Positions 17,001 to 25,842 of a stretch of DNA of 56,079 bases are shown in pieces. Within the stretch, counting starts at the first letter, position 1. The number at the start of each line of letters is the position of its first letter. The position numbers were made by a program, and so were the translations under genes. Below the pieces are notes generated by a model. It did no database searches, had not been told where the DNA came from, and saw only the letters and a program-made list of their open reading frames with translations. This DNA comes from Ruminococcaceae bacterium UBA3751 (lineage in GTDB: Bacteria; Bacillota; Clostridia; Oscillospirales; Acutalibacteraceae), in assembly GCA_002371215.1 (NCBI GenBank), contig DFGL01000003.1, positions 1 to 56,079 on the forward strand, written 5' to 3'.

Positions 17001-20000
17001 CTATTCCGCTAATATAACCTATACTCTTTATATCGACGGCACGCTTGATAACAGCTATACCTACGATAAGGCAAACGGCATTGCTATGACGAGCGCTATT
17101 CAGAACGCCTCCTTCATCAAGATTGTTGCCTTTGCAACAGACAGACAGAATAATACAATCCAGACCGAAAAACTTCTCTTCAACGTAGCGAAATACTCTC
17201 CGATGATTTTCCGCGAGAGCTTCAATGCAGACGACGAAGAGAATGCGGTAAAGATTGAGAACATGACGATGTATAAAAAGACGAACGGTTCTTACAATCT
17301 TTACGCAACGCCCGCCGGCTCCTTCTCTCTTGAAAAGGGCGCCGGTACAAAGAGCGCTTCGGGAACGGAAGCCCACTCCTGGAGAAATAATGTTCTGAAG
17401 ATTAACGCTAACAGCACTGCTCCCGGACCGGTTGTTACTTTTGAAAACAACCCGCTTTCAGAAAGCTACAGCACGATTAATGCGTCAGCTGCAAGAAGCG
17501 AGGGCGTAACGATAGCGTTCTGGCGTCACCTTGAGGACGGCAGCGGCAATACTGTTTCACTTCCCGCAAGCGGCGACGCAACGGGTTATCCGTGGCGCAA
17601 CGCTATTGCGTTCCAGAAGAAGAACGATAATACCGCTTATTATATTATTGAGGTAAACGGCGTTAACTCAAGAAGAATTGACGGCTCCCACTATCAGGAC
17701 GTTGTTCCCGAAAATCAGGATAAAACAGAACACGAAGAGGGCAACAACAACGGTGAATGGGAACACGTTGCAATTACTATTAACCCGAATACAGGTATTC
17801 ATGTTTATACAAACGGCGTAGAGCACGATTATAAATATGTTAAAATTAATGCGGGCAGCGGCGAAAGCTCAAAGACAGATATCAAGAGCTATGAAGTCGG
17901 CGCTGAAACGACTGCCAACGCTGCTGAAATCATTAATTTCCTTACGGCGTCCGATACTGAGTTTACACTTGATAACGGCGTAATGTATGAGGGTAACGAG
18001 TATAATCTTTTCCTTGATGATATCCGTATTTATGCTCAGTCATTATCGCAGGTTGATATTAACAATATGTACACGGATGAATATGCCGACGTACAGACTA
18101 ACGTTACTTCAACCTCTCACGACCCGACAACCGTAACCGTTTATACCCTCGGCGAGGCGGTAACTACGGATAACGGAACGAAGGCTGCAGGTTCCAAGGT
18201 CGGTCAGGAATTCATCGATTATTATAAGGTACCTGAAAGCAAAATATCTCAGATTGAGTATTATTCTTTCGGTACGGGCATGACTATTTATAAAGCCGGC
18301 GGAACTGAAAAGACAATTACCGGCGATATGCAGATTCAGTGGAACGTTCTCGGCGACAGCGAAGGCCGTTGCGGCTACCAGAATCAGGACCTCTTCGGCA
18401 CAGAATACCATACAGCTCTTGCCGAGGTAGCAACCTATGTTCAGGGAACAGGCGCAAGTACCGGCGCGGGCCATCTTGTATGGGCGCCCCACGTAATGTA
18501 TAACCTGACTCTTGACAAGTGGGTTTACTACGCAGCAATGTCCTCATGGGGTGTAAACCGTTCCGCAACCTTCTATGCAACGTCTAATAATCCGATTAGC
18601 GGTTATGCATACCAGGGTATGATTTATAAATCAAGTTCATATCATCCGAACGCTATTGATTCCTGCGTTTACTACGGATACGATAAGAACACGGGCAAGC
18701 CGATTAAGAGCGACCTGTATATGGTCATCGGCTCCTGGGGTCATGTGCACCGTGACGGACGCTACGACGCAATTTACGGTACGCAGATTAACGCTAACGG
18801 CTCCGCTCCTGCAGCACTCAGTAACAATATTGACTCACTTGAGGAGCCGGGAACTCCAAACAGCCTCGGAGTTAACAGTTATGCGTTAGTACGCGGCTAT
18901 ACCGGCGACCTTGAGGGAACGAACTATGAATCAGGCGGCTCCGGTGAGGGCGCTTACGTTCAGTATATTAACGGTTACTACTATCTGTTTGTATCCTACG
19001 GTCAGAACGAAGGCTCTTATACAGAGCGTGTATTCAGAGCAACTACGCCGCTCGGTACTGATAAGACGAATGCTCATATCAATACTTATACCGAATATAC
19101 CGGTACCAACGGCTTCCAGGCGAACGATGACCGTTTGAAGTCCGTTCTGGATAACGACAATGCATTAATCAATTATGTTCGCGGTAACCAGATTCTTGCT
19201 CCGTTTGATAACAGTATCTATACCAAGACGTACCGTTCCACCGGTCATAACTCGGTATATAAAGCAAGAAACAACGACGGCGAATGGGTTTACATCAACG
19301 CCGTTCACGCAAGACCGTACGCTTCAAAGAGCCATAACTGGACGGCAGTTCAGGATAACGCGCTTGCAAAACGTCAGAGCGGCGGCGTAACCGGTAACGT
19401 TTGCTTCAATAATATGCTCGCTATTACCGAACACGGCTGGCTCGTTATGTATCCGTATCAGTATAACGGTAACGATTCCGTTTACAAAGAGGTTAAGGCA
19501 AGCAAGCTTGAAGGCCTTTACTACGGCAACAATATGCGCCAGATTGTAAACTCCGACTGGGGCAGCGAATATCAGTACACCATTCTTGCTAACCCCGAGG
19601 ATGAATCCGATACAACGGGTACCATCTTCGGCGTAAGAGGCGAAAATGATTTCCGTATGAAGTTCAAGCTCGTTCGCGATGCTTCCGGCGATAAGGTTCA
19701 GTACTTCCGCGTTTATAACGATTCGGCAAGCTTTGCTCAGATTCTCGCGGATAGCGTTTCACCGATTCACGAAGGCGTTATCGGTATTCATAACAAGAGC
19801 GGCGAAAGTGTTCCTATGATTGCTACTCTTAACATCGATTCTAATAGCGAGGAATACGGAATGCAGTTCTGGGCGTACAGAATGGGTAACATTCCCGACG
19901 TTGATAAGGTTATCTCCCACGGCGACCTCGTTTCAATGGACGGCGTTATCTATACTCACGCGTCCGATAAGGAAGTGCTTGCACTTGCGGGAACCAACGT

Positions 20001-23000
20001 ATCCGCAACCTCAGAAAAGGGTAAGGCAGCGCTTGCATCGGGTTATGCAGTTTACGGTCAGGAAATTTCAAATAACTACACTTATGGCCAGAACAACTAT
20101 GCTTCCGGCGGTGAAAGATATACCACTCTTACTACCAAATTCCCGGCAACCGTGGATATGGATAAGGCGGGTAATATCATCTCGCTTAACGATAACGATT
20201 ACTGCCGTTACTACGGTGAAACAGGTTCAAATATGCGTTTCGTTGAGCTGAATAACGGTAAGTGGTGCACGAAGAACGCTGACGGCTCCTATACTCAAAC
20301 CGCATATACGGATGAACAGGCTGCCGCAGCTGTAGAGGCAGACCCGTCGCTTGAGCTGTATAAGGTTTACGGCATTGAGGGTAAGGTTTCCTCATTCTTC
20401 CGTTACTACGATAATACAAACGACGGTATCGGCGTAAGGCGTAACGGTTATCCCGAAATCGGTGTAACTCTTGTTATTTCCTACGTTGACGTAACAGACG
20501 GAACAAAATACAGCGAGTTTGAATTCTGTTATGTAATGCCGAACCCGGCTTGGGCTCACACCCTTGCCGCAACAAGAAACCTTAAGATTGATAAGGTTGT
20601 TGGTGTCAGTACAAATAACTATCAGTCCTCCTACGGTATATTCAACCGTTTCGAAGGTTCCTCGGGTGAAGCAACTGACTATTATTCGTCTATGTTGTAC
20701 TACTCCTCCAGAGGCACAACTGATGAGGTCGGTTACGGCACCGGCGTATCCGGCTACCTTTCCGATTTCGGTACTTCAGCAACTAATAAAGACTTGTCTG
20801 AACTCTCTTATATTAAAAACCTTTATAATTTCTACGACGATAAATCCGTCGGCGTAAACTCCGGTTCCTTCGCTGCGTGGACGCATGAGGATAAGGGCTT
20901 TAACGCGTATACCGCATCGCCTGACTTAATCAACGTAAATTATTATGTTGACTATTCAGATAAAAACGAATACGGCAAACTTATTACTGTAAGCGGCAGC
21001 GGTGTTCCTACGGGTTATCAGTTTAAGATGAAAACTAATAACTTCCTTTGGAAGAACTATGCTGATTCATCTATCTTTGACGTAACCTCGTATGCAAAGA
21101 ATACAACAGGATTAAACGTTTCTTATACTTCAACATATGATAACGATTCTTCTCAGTGGGAAGGTCCGAACATTGATGATTATAAGAGTTCTAATACCGA
21201 TGTAGGTGTTTATAAGACCAACTATGAGCACTTCGGTACGGACGTTACCTTCGCAGGTAAGAAACGCTGGTATGATGACGCAATGCTCTTCCATACCGAT
21301 ATGAGACAGGGTTCTTTCACAGGCGTAACAGTAAACAGTACCTATAATTATACGCTGAATTACAGAAACAAGCTTCTGTATTACTTCTCTGACGGCACAA
21401 AGAGAATGCTCAAGGGCGATACTGACCGAAAGACCAACTATGTTGACGATACCAAGTACAATGACGGTACCGAAACAAGATTCAGTGTTTATAATTACCT
21501 TAATAACGGAGCGTATACAACAGCTTCTAACGGTAAAGCAGCTACGAATGCTTGGGAAGGTACTGCAACCTTTACCGGTAAGTCTTCCGTAAAGCAGAAC
21601 AATATTGATGACTTATATGATAGGTATAAGAATAATACATCAGGTATCGTTGGCGGATTAGATGAAAAAGGTAAAAAGAGACTTTATGACGGTTACTACT
21701 ATTATCATTTCACGAATAATTATGACAGAGAGGACTGGACGGACAGTCTGGCTACCGCTCAAACCAGCAGCACCGGCGATTACGGCAGACTTGACGTAAC
21801 AGCTGAAAATCTTGCTAACTATATTCTTGAAATGGGTAACTACCATAAGATTTCCGACTTTGCCTGCGGCGGCGGCCGTATGGTCGGTAATGAAACCTAT
21901 CATTACTACAATATCGGCGTAGATACCTGCGATAAGGGTGCTGCACGTGATTTCATTGATACCTACGGTCTTAAGCTCCTTGCGGTTACTGAAGACCCGG
22001 TAACTCATAAAAAGACTGTTATCCGTGATGCGGATACCGGCAGACCGACTATTATCGGCGATATGAACGTAGAGGATATTTCCGCTGCTTCCTACCGCGA
22101 TTACATCAATGCGATTGCCAAACTTCACTGGTTCGTCAAGAACCCGCAGAACACGCTTCAGAACGACCTGAAGGGTGAGACCACTTACGACGATGTAGAC
22201 GCAATTCAGAACGCTTCCGCAGATGAATACACCACCGCTTACAGCAATGGCGTAGCTCTCTACTATCAGGATAAGACCGGCGCCAACATCTTTACGGACG
22301 GCACCACCAATACCGACGCCGTTCAGGCTCAGCTGATTGACGACGTTATCAAGGCTTATGAAAACCTTTATACCGTAGAGGATTACAAGCGCGTTGAGCA
22401 GGAATACAAGGCAACGAAGGATGCAATTGATGCAGCGATTGAAGCTGCAAGCGGCGATTATACAGACGAATCCATTGCAAATTACAATAAGGACTTTGAG
22501 GCTATTAAGAAAGCAGTTGAGTATTATACCGATATTACCGGCGTCAATAAGGACGAGGATATCGACTCCACGCTTCTTGACTTCGATGACGATGAGTACT
22601 GGAGATACTCCAATTACTCCGGTGCTGATTATGAAACCCTTCGTGACGCAATGCAGGAAATTCAGAAGTCCCTGATGCCGAAGGTTGTTACCTCAGTTCT
22701 CTCAACAACGGCTACCTCTCAGGCGGGCGTAGTAAGAGACGGTGTGTTCGACACAAACAGCATTCAGACCAAGCGTATTGACCAGTGGGCATCTCTTTAT
22801 AACGCTGTTTGCAACGCTGACGGCTCACAGTTCAATACCGCCGACGGTACGGTTCAGACTAAGGCTCCGATTGCAAGATATGACACGGAAAATGCCGAGG
22901 TTAAATCACTGAATGACGTTCTCAACATCAAGAGAGTTGAAAACGACCCGTCCACGCATCTCGATTACGTTGTTTACAGAACGGAGCTTCCCGCAGGAAC

Positions 23001-24765
23001 TACCGCTCATGAGGCAACCTACTACGATGCGAATAACGGTACAGCTGACGTATACGTTGGTATTGACGATAATAACGACGGTACGTTCGATGATTATGCG
23101 TTGATTTCCTCCGACCAGAAGGACGTTAATGCTGAGAACTACGAACTGTCACAGATGACGGTTGATTCAGTTGATATCAAGGATGCATATGACGCGTACA
23201 ATGCTGCATATGACGTTGTATCAGAATCTGTAATCCGTGATAAGTATACTGACGCGGGTAAGGCGATTCTTGATAACGCACTTTCAACGAGATATAACGC
23301 TGTTAACCCATATAACTTTGTATATCTCAAAGCAACGCAGGATGATGTTAATGAATATGCTGCTATTACCGGCAAGACGGCTCCGTTCTCCGCGAACGAT
23401 GACCTGAAGTGTACAGGTATCGGAGAAACCGACCCGATTACCGCATATCTTCTTTCAGAAACCAATAAGCTTGAAGCTGCGGTTGAAGGAGAATACCCGT
23501 ATATCCGCAAGTTTACTGTTGACTTTGACGTTACCGGCGGTGCAAATACGTACGCTACACAGACGAAGCAGGCATACTACGGCGATATGGTAAGCTTCAC
23601 AATTCCGGAAGAAGCTCGTGCAAATGCAACGTTCTCTTATCAGTACTATGATGATGAGGGAGAAGCAACCTATGCCGATAAGGAGAAATACACCTTCAAC
23701 GGCGATACTCTTACGAGAGTTGCCAAGAGCAATATGACTATAACCGCCAAGGTAACGAATGCTGCGGTAGCCGAGGGCTATAAGGTTGAAATCCGTAATA
23801 TCTACGGTACGGTTATTGATATTCGTTACTGTGCTAAGGACAATCTTCCTGAGGGCGACGTTGCAGCGCTTGTAATAAACGGCGAAACAATTGAGCCTAA
23901 GAGCGTTCCGTTCTATACCTTCACTAAGTGGGAGCGTTCAATTGACGATGAAACCTCAACTGCAGTTTATACTCCTGTATATACAGCAGGCGACGGCGTA
24001 ACCTTTAACGTTGAAGGCATTGATAATTCAAAGGTAAGCGGTGCATCTGCTACTGCTTCAGGCTCAACAAGCTACACAACGGCATTTGATGAGCTCGTAA
24101 CAATTGATGCGTCCGACGTAAGCGGCTTCTACGCTTGGGCAACAGAAATTGTTGACGGCGGAGCTACTAAGTATCAGATAGCTTCCTACAGCCCGTCATA
24201 CAGCTTCTATGCAGTTTACGGCGAAAAGTTCGTTCCCGTTATCAAAGTAAGCAACGATTACAAGGTTGGTGAAACAACACTTACTGCTGCGAACGTAGAC
24301 AGCGTATACGATATTAAATATGACGGCGACGGCGTAATTACCGCCGACAAGGTTCTCAAGCAGAAGCTTGACGATAAGGCTCCGTTCATAGCAACCGTAG
24401 GCGCTAAGATGTCTGATTCAAATACTGCTGCAACGGTTTACTGCCGTGTAACAGAAGGCGCTTTAATTACACCTTCCGAATACGCAGTTCTTGCCCGCAG
24501 TATTGCAACAGCAGATGCGGATATTAAGAATACTCTTGTTCCGTCAGTTGCTTCTAAGTTCAAGACTTCAACGGTTCTTTCAACAGGACAGTTTATCTTC
24601 ACTATCAGAAAAGCAACTCCGTTCGCAAGAAGAGTTCTCTTCCGCGGATATATTACCTATGATTTCAATTATGAATTCGGCGGTACAAACACTCAGCAGG
24701 ATGCAAGCGCTAAACTGAATATCGGTGAGTATTCCGATTCTGTAGCGATTGCAAATCTTGCATAA
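14077..24765 (+). CDS. Giant secreted multidomain protein with GH43 arabinanase-like domain
   Basis: The start at 14077 is preceded by AAAGGAGG and gives a signal peptide (MKKMTKRLLSVFLAAVMVF, cleavage near VAFA). The protein has 3562 residues. In order: LamG/concanavalin-like domain (about 32-258); helical FIVAR-like segments; an Ig-like and a chitobiase-C-terminal-like stretch (about 750-910, TGTIQYSLDGTTWSNY); a second LamG domain (about 1042-1335, with WEHVAITI and LFLDDIRIYAQSL); a GH43 five-bladed propeller domain (about 1345-1890). GH43 catalytic residues are in place: Asp1349 (HDPTTV), Asp1528 (NAIDS) and Glu1624 (GEGAYV), with WAPHV at 1469, as in endo-1,5-alpha-L-arabinanases. Residues about 1890-3562 are mostly beta-rich and unrecognised, with helical bundles near 2750-2900 and InlB-like repeats near 3150-3300. 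No LPXTG, dockerin or SLH. Arabinan or arabinoxylan binding and cleavage at the cell surface is the likely role; attachment is unexplained. Confidence 0.85.
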   Translation: MKKMTKRLLSVFLAAVMVFTTVPFTAIVAFAKRTGTDVPTSYAYLTKNLDGFQSSGNVTWDATEKAAKFDGGTLTLNNFDAFANVDHDSAFAICFDFKKTSSNPTYGFVFQLDNGVGVNENRFGFNAGGSDDHRGLTYATINNSHNVYWSQDFGDSSKAFISQNNGSWGTSWKPENDTWYNVALFMAGGELQYYLNGNWIGTFNAPSEGSLTNAQIMDNMKNLTTLFVGKSSNSGDGTFRGYVKNLQFFSYAQNNAPSALKTALDAYEAKMEDGKVYKNLSNAYAKYQQAAARYDAYIYGDLDLTAQTNGTTNSDLLNGASQELALATGAMQPCEAAKAGVTTNHGVFSNDSNNGTYAEACNNLLYLQTGIQKNSTYCRAYNEYGSSKPNDPFVKKELYYPEATMLYVDSNSKPTIPVMLRLYSNSGGKKNRWALSAFQASGSNWELTKKNGSYLKWFGKCGGNLDFSWAINGGGGAYFNATSTNDGSYSTSDTLQTCVKGGTFSSNTYDDGVYANYITYTGSMNDNTTDDTITPSFTVYCSGDSNAYKNSDNLNGTVTGDVTIHVINYARYLNKVNSKKSDIAAVCGNITNFKEGGAAAYLAKVDEMTGFDINSYFTSSNDYTTCISDMTTAMGKLDSPPSTTTDTSKNVYKAVKNAIDYSGTNAAGENTTVLAAVSKKTANSATNGENNGGYIKGLYQDFIVKYNAAVAAMAALADKSAYPTASVATTASNLIAAFQALDVVDIDQPTATPVSGRLLSATDTVTVTNTEYNKDNGAPRGQTAYTVAYSDGSTSVTGSITGATASATVTPFSGKTTPGLTATVTATASATLSGDSYSRDSAAYTYTLYTAPVISNTNVNYNEGVVITSTNAQTGTIQYSLDGTTWSNYNPQNPYAPFSSTTADTSTVTIYVRETKTLNDSESQSYTVTSATSSFLLERSADFDIKAKYADGSIHAKGANYYDENSHFTIDNAGTYSANITYTLYIDGTLDNSYTYDKANGIAMTSAIQNASFIKIVAFATDRQNNTIQTEKLLFNVAKYSPMIFRESFNADDEENAVKIENMTMYKKTNGSYNLYATPAGSFSLEKGAGTKSASGTEAHSWRNNVLKINANSTAPGPVVTFENNPLSESYSTINASAARSEGVTIAFWRHLEDGSGNTVSLPASGDATGYPWRNAIAFQKKNDNTAYYIIEVNGVNSRRIDGSHYQDVVPENQDKTEHEEGNNNGEWEHVAITINPNTGIHVYTNGVEHDYKYVKINAGSGESSKTDIKSYEVGAETTANAAEIINFLTASDTEFTLDNGVMYEGNEYNLFLDDIRIYAQSLSQVDINNMYTDEYADVQTNVTSTSHDPTTVTVYTLGEAVTTDNGTKAAGSKVGQEFIDYYKVPESKISQIEYYSFGTGMTIYKAGGTEKTITGDMQIQWNVLGDSEGRCGYQNQDLFGTEYHTALAEVATYVQGTGASTGAGHLVWAPHVMYNLTLDKWVYYAAMSSWGVNRSATFYATSNNPISGYAYQGMIYKSSSYHPNAIDSCVYYGYDKNTGKPIKSDLYMVIGSWGHVHRDGRYDAIYGTQINANGSAPAALSNNIDSLEEPGTPNSLGVNSYALVRGYTGDLEGTNYESGGSGEGAYVQYINGYYYLFVSYGQNEGSYTERVFRATTPLGTDKTNAHINTYTEYTGTNGFQANDDRLKSVLDNDNALINYVRGNQILAPFDNSIYTKTYRSTGHNSVYKARNNDGEWVYINAVHARPYASKSHNWTAVQDNALAKRQSGGVTGNVCFNNMLAITEHGWLVMYPYQYNGNDSVYKEVKASKLEGLYYGNNMRQIVNSDWGSEYQYTILANPEDESDTTGTIFGVRGENDFRMKFKLVRDASGDKVQYFRVYNDSASFAQILADSVSPIHEGVIGIHNKSGESVPMIATLNIDSNSEEYGMQFWAYRMGNIPDVDKVISHGDLVSMDGVIYTHASDKEVLALAGTNVSATSEKGKAALASGYAVYGQEISNNYTYGQNNYASGGERYTTLTTKFPATVDMDKAGNIISLNDNDYCRYYGETGSNMRFVELNNGKWCTKNADGSYTQTAYTDEQAAAAVEADPSLELYKVYGIEGKVSSFFRYYDNTNDGIGVRRNGYPEIGVTLVISYVDVTDGTKYSEFEFCYVMPNPAWAHTLAATRNLKIDKVVGVSTNNYQSSYGIFNRFEGSSGEATDYYSSMLYYSSRGTTDEVGYGTGVSGYLSDFGTSATNKDLSELSYIKNLYNFYDDKSVGVNSGSFAAWTHEDKGFNAYTASPDLINVNYYVDYSDKNEYGKLITVSGSGVPTGYQFKMKTNNFLWKNYADSSIFDVTSYAKNTTGLNVSYTSTYDNDSSQWEGPNIDDYKSSNTDVGVYKTNYEHFGTDVTFAGKKRWYDDAMLFHTDMRQGSFTGVTVNSTYNYTLNYRNKLLYYFSDGTKRMLKGDTDRKTNYVDDTKYNDGTETRFSVYNYLNNGAYTTASNGKAATNAWEGTATFTGKSSVKQNNIDDLYDRYKNNTSGIVGGLDEKGKKRLYDGYYYYHFTNNYDREDWTDSLATAQTSSTGDYGRLDVTAENLANYILEMGNYHKISDFACGGGRMVGNETYHYYNIGVDTCDKGAARDFIDTYGLKLLAVTEDPVTHKKTVIRDADTGRPTIIGDMNVEDISAASYRDYINAIAKLHWFVKNPQNTLQNDLKGETTYDDVDAIQNASADEYTTAYSNGVALYYQDKTGANIFTDGTTNTDAVQAQLIDDVIKAYENLYTVEDYKRVEQEYKATKDAIDAAIEAASGDYTDESIANYNKDFEAIKKAVEYYTDITGVNKDEDIDSTLLDFDDDEYWRYSNYSGADYETLRDAMQEIQKSLMPKVVTSVLSTTATSQAGVVRDGVFDTNSIQTKRIDQWASLYNAVCNADGSQFNTADGTVQTKAPIARYDTENAEVKSLNDVLNIKRVENDPSTHLDYVVYRTELPAGTTAHEATYYDANNGTADVYVGIDDNNDGTFDDYALISSDQKDVNAENYELSQMTVDSVDIKDAYDAYNAAYDVVSESVIRDKYTDAGKAILDNALSTRYNAVNPYNFVYLKATQDDVNEYAAITGKTAPFSANDDLKCTGIGETDPITAYLLSETNKLEAAVEGEYPYIRKFTVDFDVTGGANTYATQTKQAYYGDMVSFTIPEEARANATFSYQYYDDEGEATYADKEKYTFNGDTLTRVAKSNMTITAKVTNAAVAEGYKVEIRNIYGTVIDIRYCAKDNLPEGDVAALVINGETIEPKSVPFYTFTKWERSIDDETSTAVYTPVYTAGDGVTFNVEGIDNSKVSGASATASGSTSYTTAFDELVTIDASDVSGFYAWATEIVDGGATKYQIASYSPSYSFYAVYGEKFVPVIKVSNDYKVGETTLTAANVDSVYDIKYDGDGVITADKVLKQKLDDKAPFIATVGAKMSDSNTAATVYCRVTEGALITPSEYAVLARSIATADADIKNTLVPSVASKFKTSTVLSTGQFIFTIRKATPFARRVLFRGYITYDFNYEFGGTNTQQDASAKLNIGEYSDSVAIANLA

Positions 24766-24790
24766 TCACAGCTTAATAGGAGGTTTAAAT

Positions 24791-24931
24791 ATGAAAAGAT
24801 TTTATACAGCTCCTGAGGCTGAGATTGAAAAGTTTACATTCGTTGATGTTGTAACAATGTCACCCGAGACTACCACTAAGCAGGGTATTCTTGACGGCGG
24901 CGAAGAAGTTTCAGTATCAGACGATTTCTAA
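24791..24931 (+). CDS. 46-residue small peptide downstream of the giant protein
   Basis: The ATG at 24791 follows a near-perfect ribosome site (TAGGAGG, 7-8 bases upstream), giving MKRFYTAPEAEIEKFTFVD and ending EEVSVSDDF, 46 residues. It has no signal peptide or membrane helix and is acidic at the C-terminus. It lies 25 bases after the giant gene and before a strong terminator, so it is cotranscribed. The pattern Y-x-x-P-E-x-E-I-x-K-F followed by a V-V-T-x-S segment is one I associate with many unnamed small clostridial proteins; family function is unknown. A ribosomally made peptide precursor is possible but I see no modifying enzyme nearby. Confidence 0.75.
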   Translation: MKRFYTAPEAEIEKFTFVDVVTMSPETTTKQGILDGGEEVSVSDDF

Positions 24932-24940
24932 ACGAATAAA

Positions 24941-24969
24941 AACGCAGGGTGAAAGCCCTGCGTTTTTTG
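24941..24969 (+). terminator. Rho-independent terminator
   Basis: Perfect 9-bp stem AACGCAGGG / CCCTGCGTT with a 6-base loop and a T run; ends the giant-protein transcript 10 bases after the small peptide gene. Confidence 0.9.
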
Positions 24970-24985
24970 TATCGGTTGTAAATCA

Positions 24986-25065
24986 CCGTAGGGGTCGGCT
25001 CGCTGCACGGACGCCCTCTCTGTCGCTTCGTGACATTTCCCACGGGAGAGAACCCCGTCAACACG
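24986..25065 (+). repeat. REP-like copy 6 within a degenerate palindromic element
   Basis: CCGTAGGGGTCGG matches the REP head, but the right arm is altered (CGGACGCCC). It continues into CCCTCTC and GGGAGAG arms (about 25014 and 25044) and a closing AACCCCG, suggesting a larger decayed palindromic element of about 80 bases. No coding potential seen. Confidence 0.5.
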
Positions 25066-25072
25066 TTTTAAC

Positions 25073-25099
25073 AAAAAACGGACGGCTTCTGCCGTCCGT
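25073..25099 (-). terminator. Terminator of the ECF transporter gene
   Basis: Perfect 9-bp stem ACGGACGGC / GCCGTCCGT with a 4-base loop; on the minus strand it is followed by TTTTTG, immediately after the stop codon. Confidence 0.88.
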
Positions 25100-25104
25100 A
25101 ATAT

Positions 25105-25680
25105 TTATCTGTTTTCCTTTTTACCTAAGCCAACAAGCTTAACAATAACCGTTGAAAGAACGAGGTTTATTGCAAGCTCAATAACAAAATTAAGACCTAT
25201 AACGCCGACGATAAGGAACTTTCCTGCGTCCTCTACTCCTGCAGCCTTGCCCCATTCGCTGATAGTAGGCATAAAGAATATTAAGCAGCCTATTGCAAAT
25301 ATTCCCGTGTTAACTACGGGTGCCGTTATTCCTGCGCAAATCGCCGCGCCGAGGCTGTTTTTCTTTTCAATCAGCGTGTAAACCGCTCCTGCGCAAAGTC
25401 CTGCAAGCGCGCCCTTAAGCAAAACGGTTATTACTGTTCCTACAGGATTTACAGCTAAAAACGCCGCTGCGTCGCCCGAAAGAAGTACCGTAACGCCGAA
25501 AACAAGTCCGAGCCATGCTCCCGCGCCTATTCCGTAAAGTGCTGCGCCTACGATGATTGGTATCAGTACGAGCGAAATTGAAAATGTTCCGAACTTGATA
25601 AAACTGCCAAGCAGCTGCAGAACAACAACAATCGCCGTGAATAATCCGACACCGACAATCTTCTTTGTCTTACTGTTCAT
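25105..25680 (-). CDS. ECF transporter S component, substrate unknown
   Basis: Hydrophobic protein of 191 residues with about six transmembrane helices, starting TKKIVGVGLFTAIVVVLQLLG, the layout of substrate-binding S components of energy-coupling-factor vitamin transporters. It resembles the generic S-component group that includes pantothenate transporters, but I cannot fix the substrate. The energising EcfA/EcfA'/EcfT module is not adjacent, so it must share a module encoded elsewhere (group II ECF). It has its own promoter and a structured leader, which hints at metabolite control. Confidence 0.8.
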   Translation of the reverse strand: MNSKTKKIVGVGLFTAIVVVLQLLGSFIKFGTFSISLVLIPIIVGAALYGIGAGAWLGLVFGVTVLLSGDAAAFLAVNPVGTVITVLLKGALAGLCAGAVYTLIEKKNSLGAAICAGITAPVVNTGIFAIGCLIFFMPTISEWGKAAGVEDAGKFLIVGVIGLNFVIELAINLVLSTVIVKLVGLGKKENR

Positions 25681-25790
25681 ATTTAGTTTTCCTTTCTGCT
25701 ACCGTTCAAAAGGGTTGCCCCTCGGGAATATCCTATTTTTCCCACTGATACAGTGCGCCTATATTATAACTTATTTTATTGATTTGTCAA
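25681..25790 (-). promoter_or_regulatory. Promoter and hairpin-rich leader of the ECF S component
   Basis: Minus-strand TTGACA (25790-25785), 16-base spacer, TATAAT (25768-25763). The leader of about 75 bases can form three short hairpins in a row: CACTG/CAGTG (25755-25743), GGGAA/TTCCC (25743-25724) and AGGG/CCCT (25722-25711), before the ribosome site GAAAGG. A phrase resembling the thiamine-switch 3' half (ACCCTTTTGAAC) occurs, but the CUGAGA element is absent. Not assigned to a known riboswitch. Confidence 0.5.
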
Positions 25791-25803
25791 TCCTTTTAAT
25801 AAT

Positions 25804-25836
25804 AAAAAGCCGTGCCACTTTCGTGATACGGCTTTT
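25804..25836 (-). terminator. Terminator of the galE-lepB operon
   Basis: Long stem AAAAGCCGT / ACGGCTTTT, continued by CAC/GTG after an internal mismatch, with T runs on both strands. It follows the lepB stop closely. Confidence 0.85.
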
Positions 25837-25842
25837 ACATTT

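Noticed and set aside
16774..17376. 200-codon minus-strand frame inside the giant gene
   Set aside because: No start signals, no family resemblance, and the plus-strand domain structure continues through it.
14077..24765. Cellulosomal or sortase-anchored protein
   Set aside because: The last residues (AIANLA) contain no LPXTG, membrane helix or positive tail, and I find no duplicated calcium-binding dockerin motif.
25681..25760. Thiamine pyrophosphate riboswitch before the ECF gene
   Set aside because: A phrase like ACCCTTTTGAAC is present, but the CUGAGA element and the second conserved helix are missing and the leader is too short.
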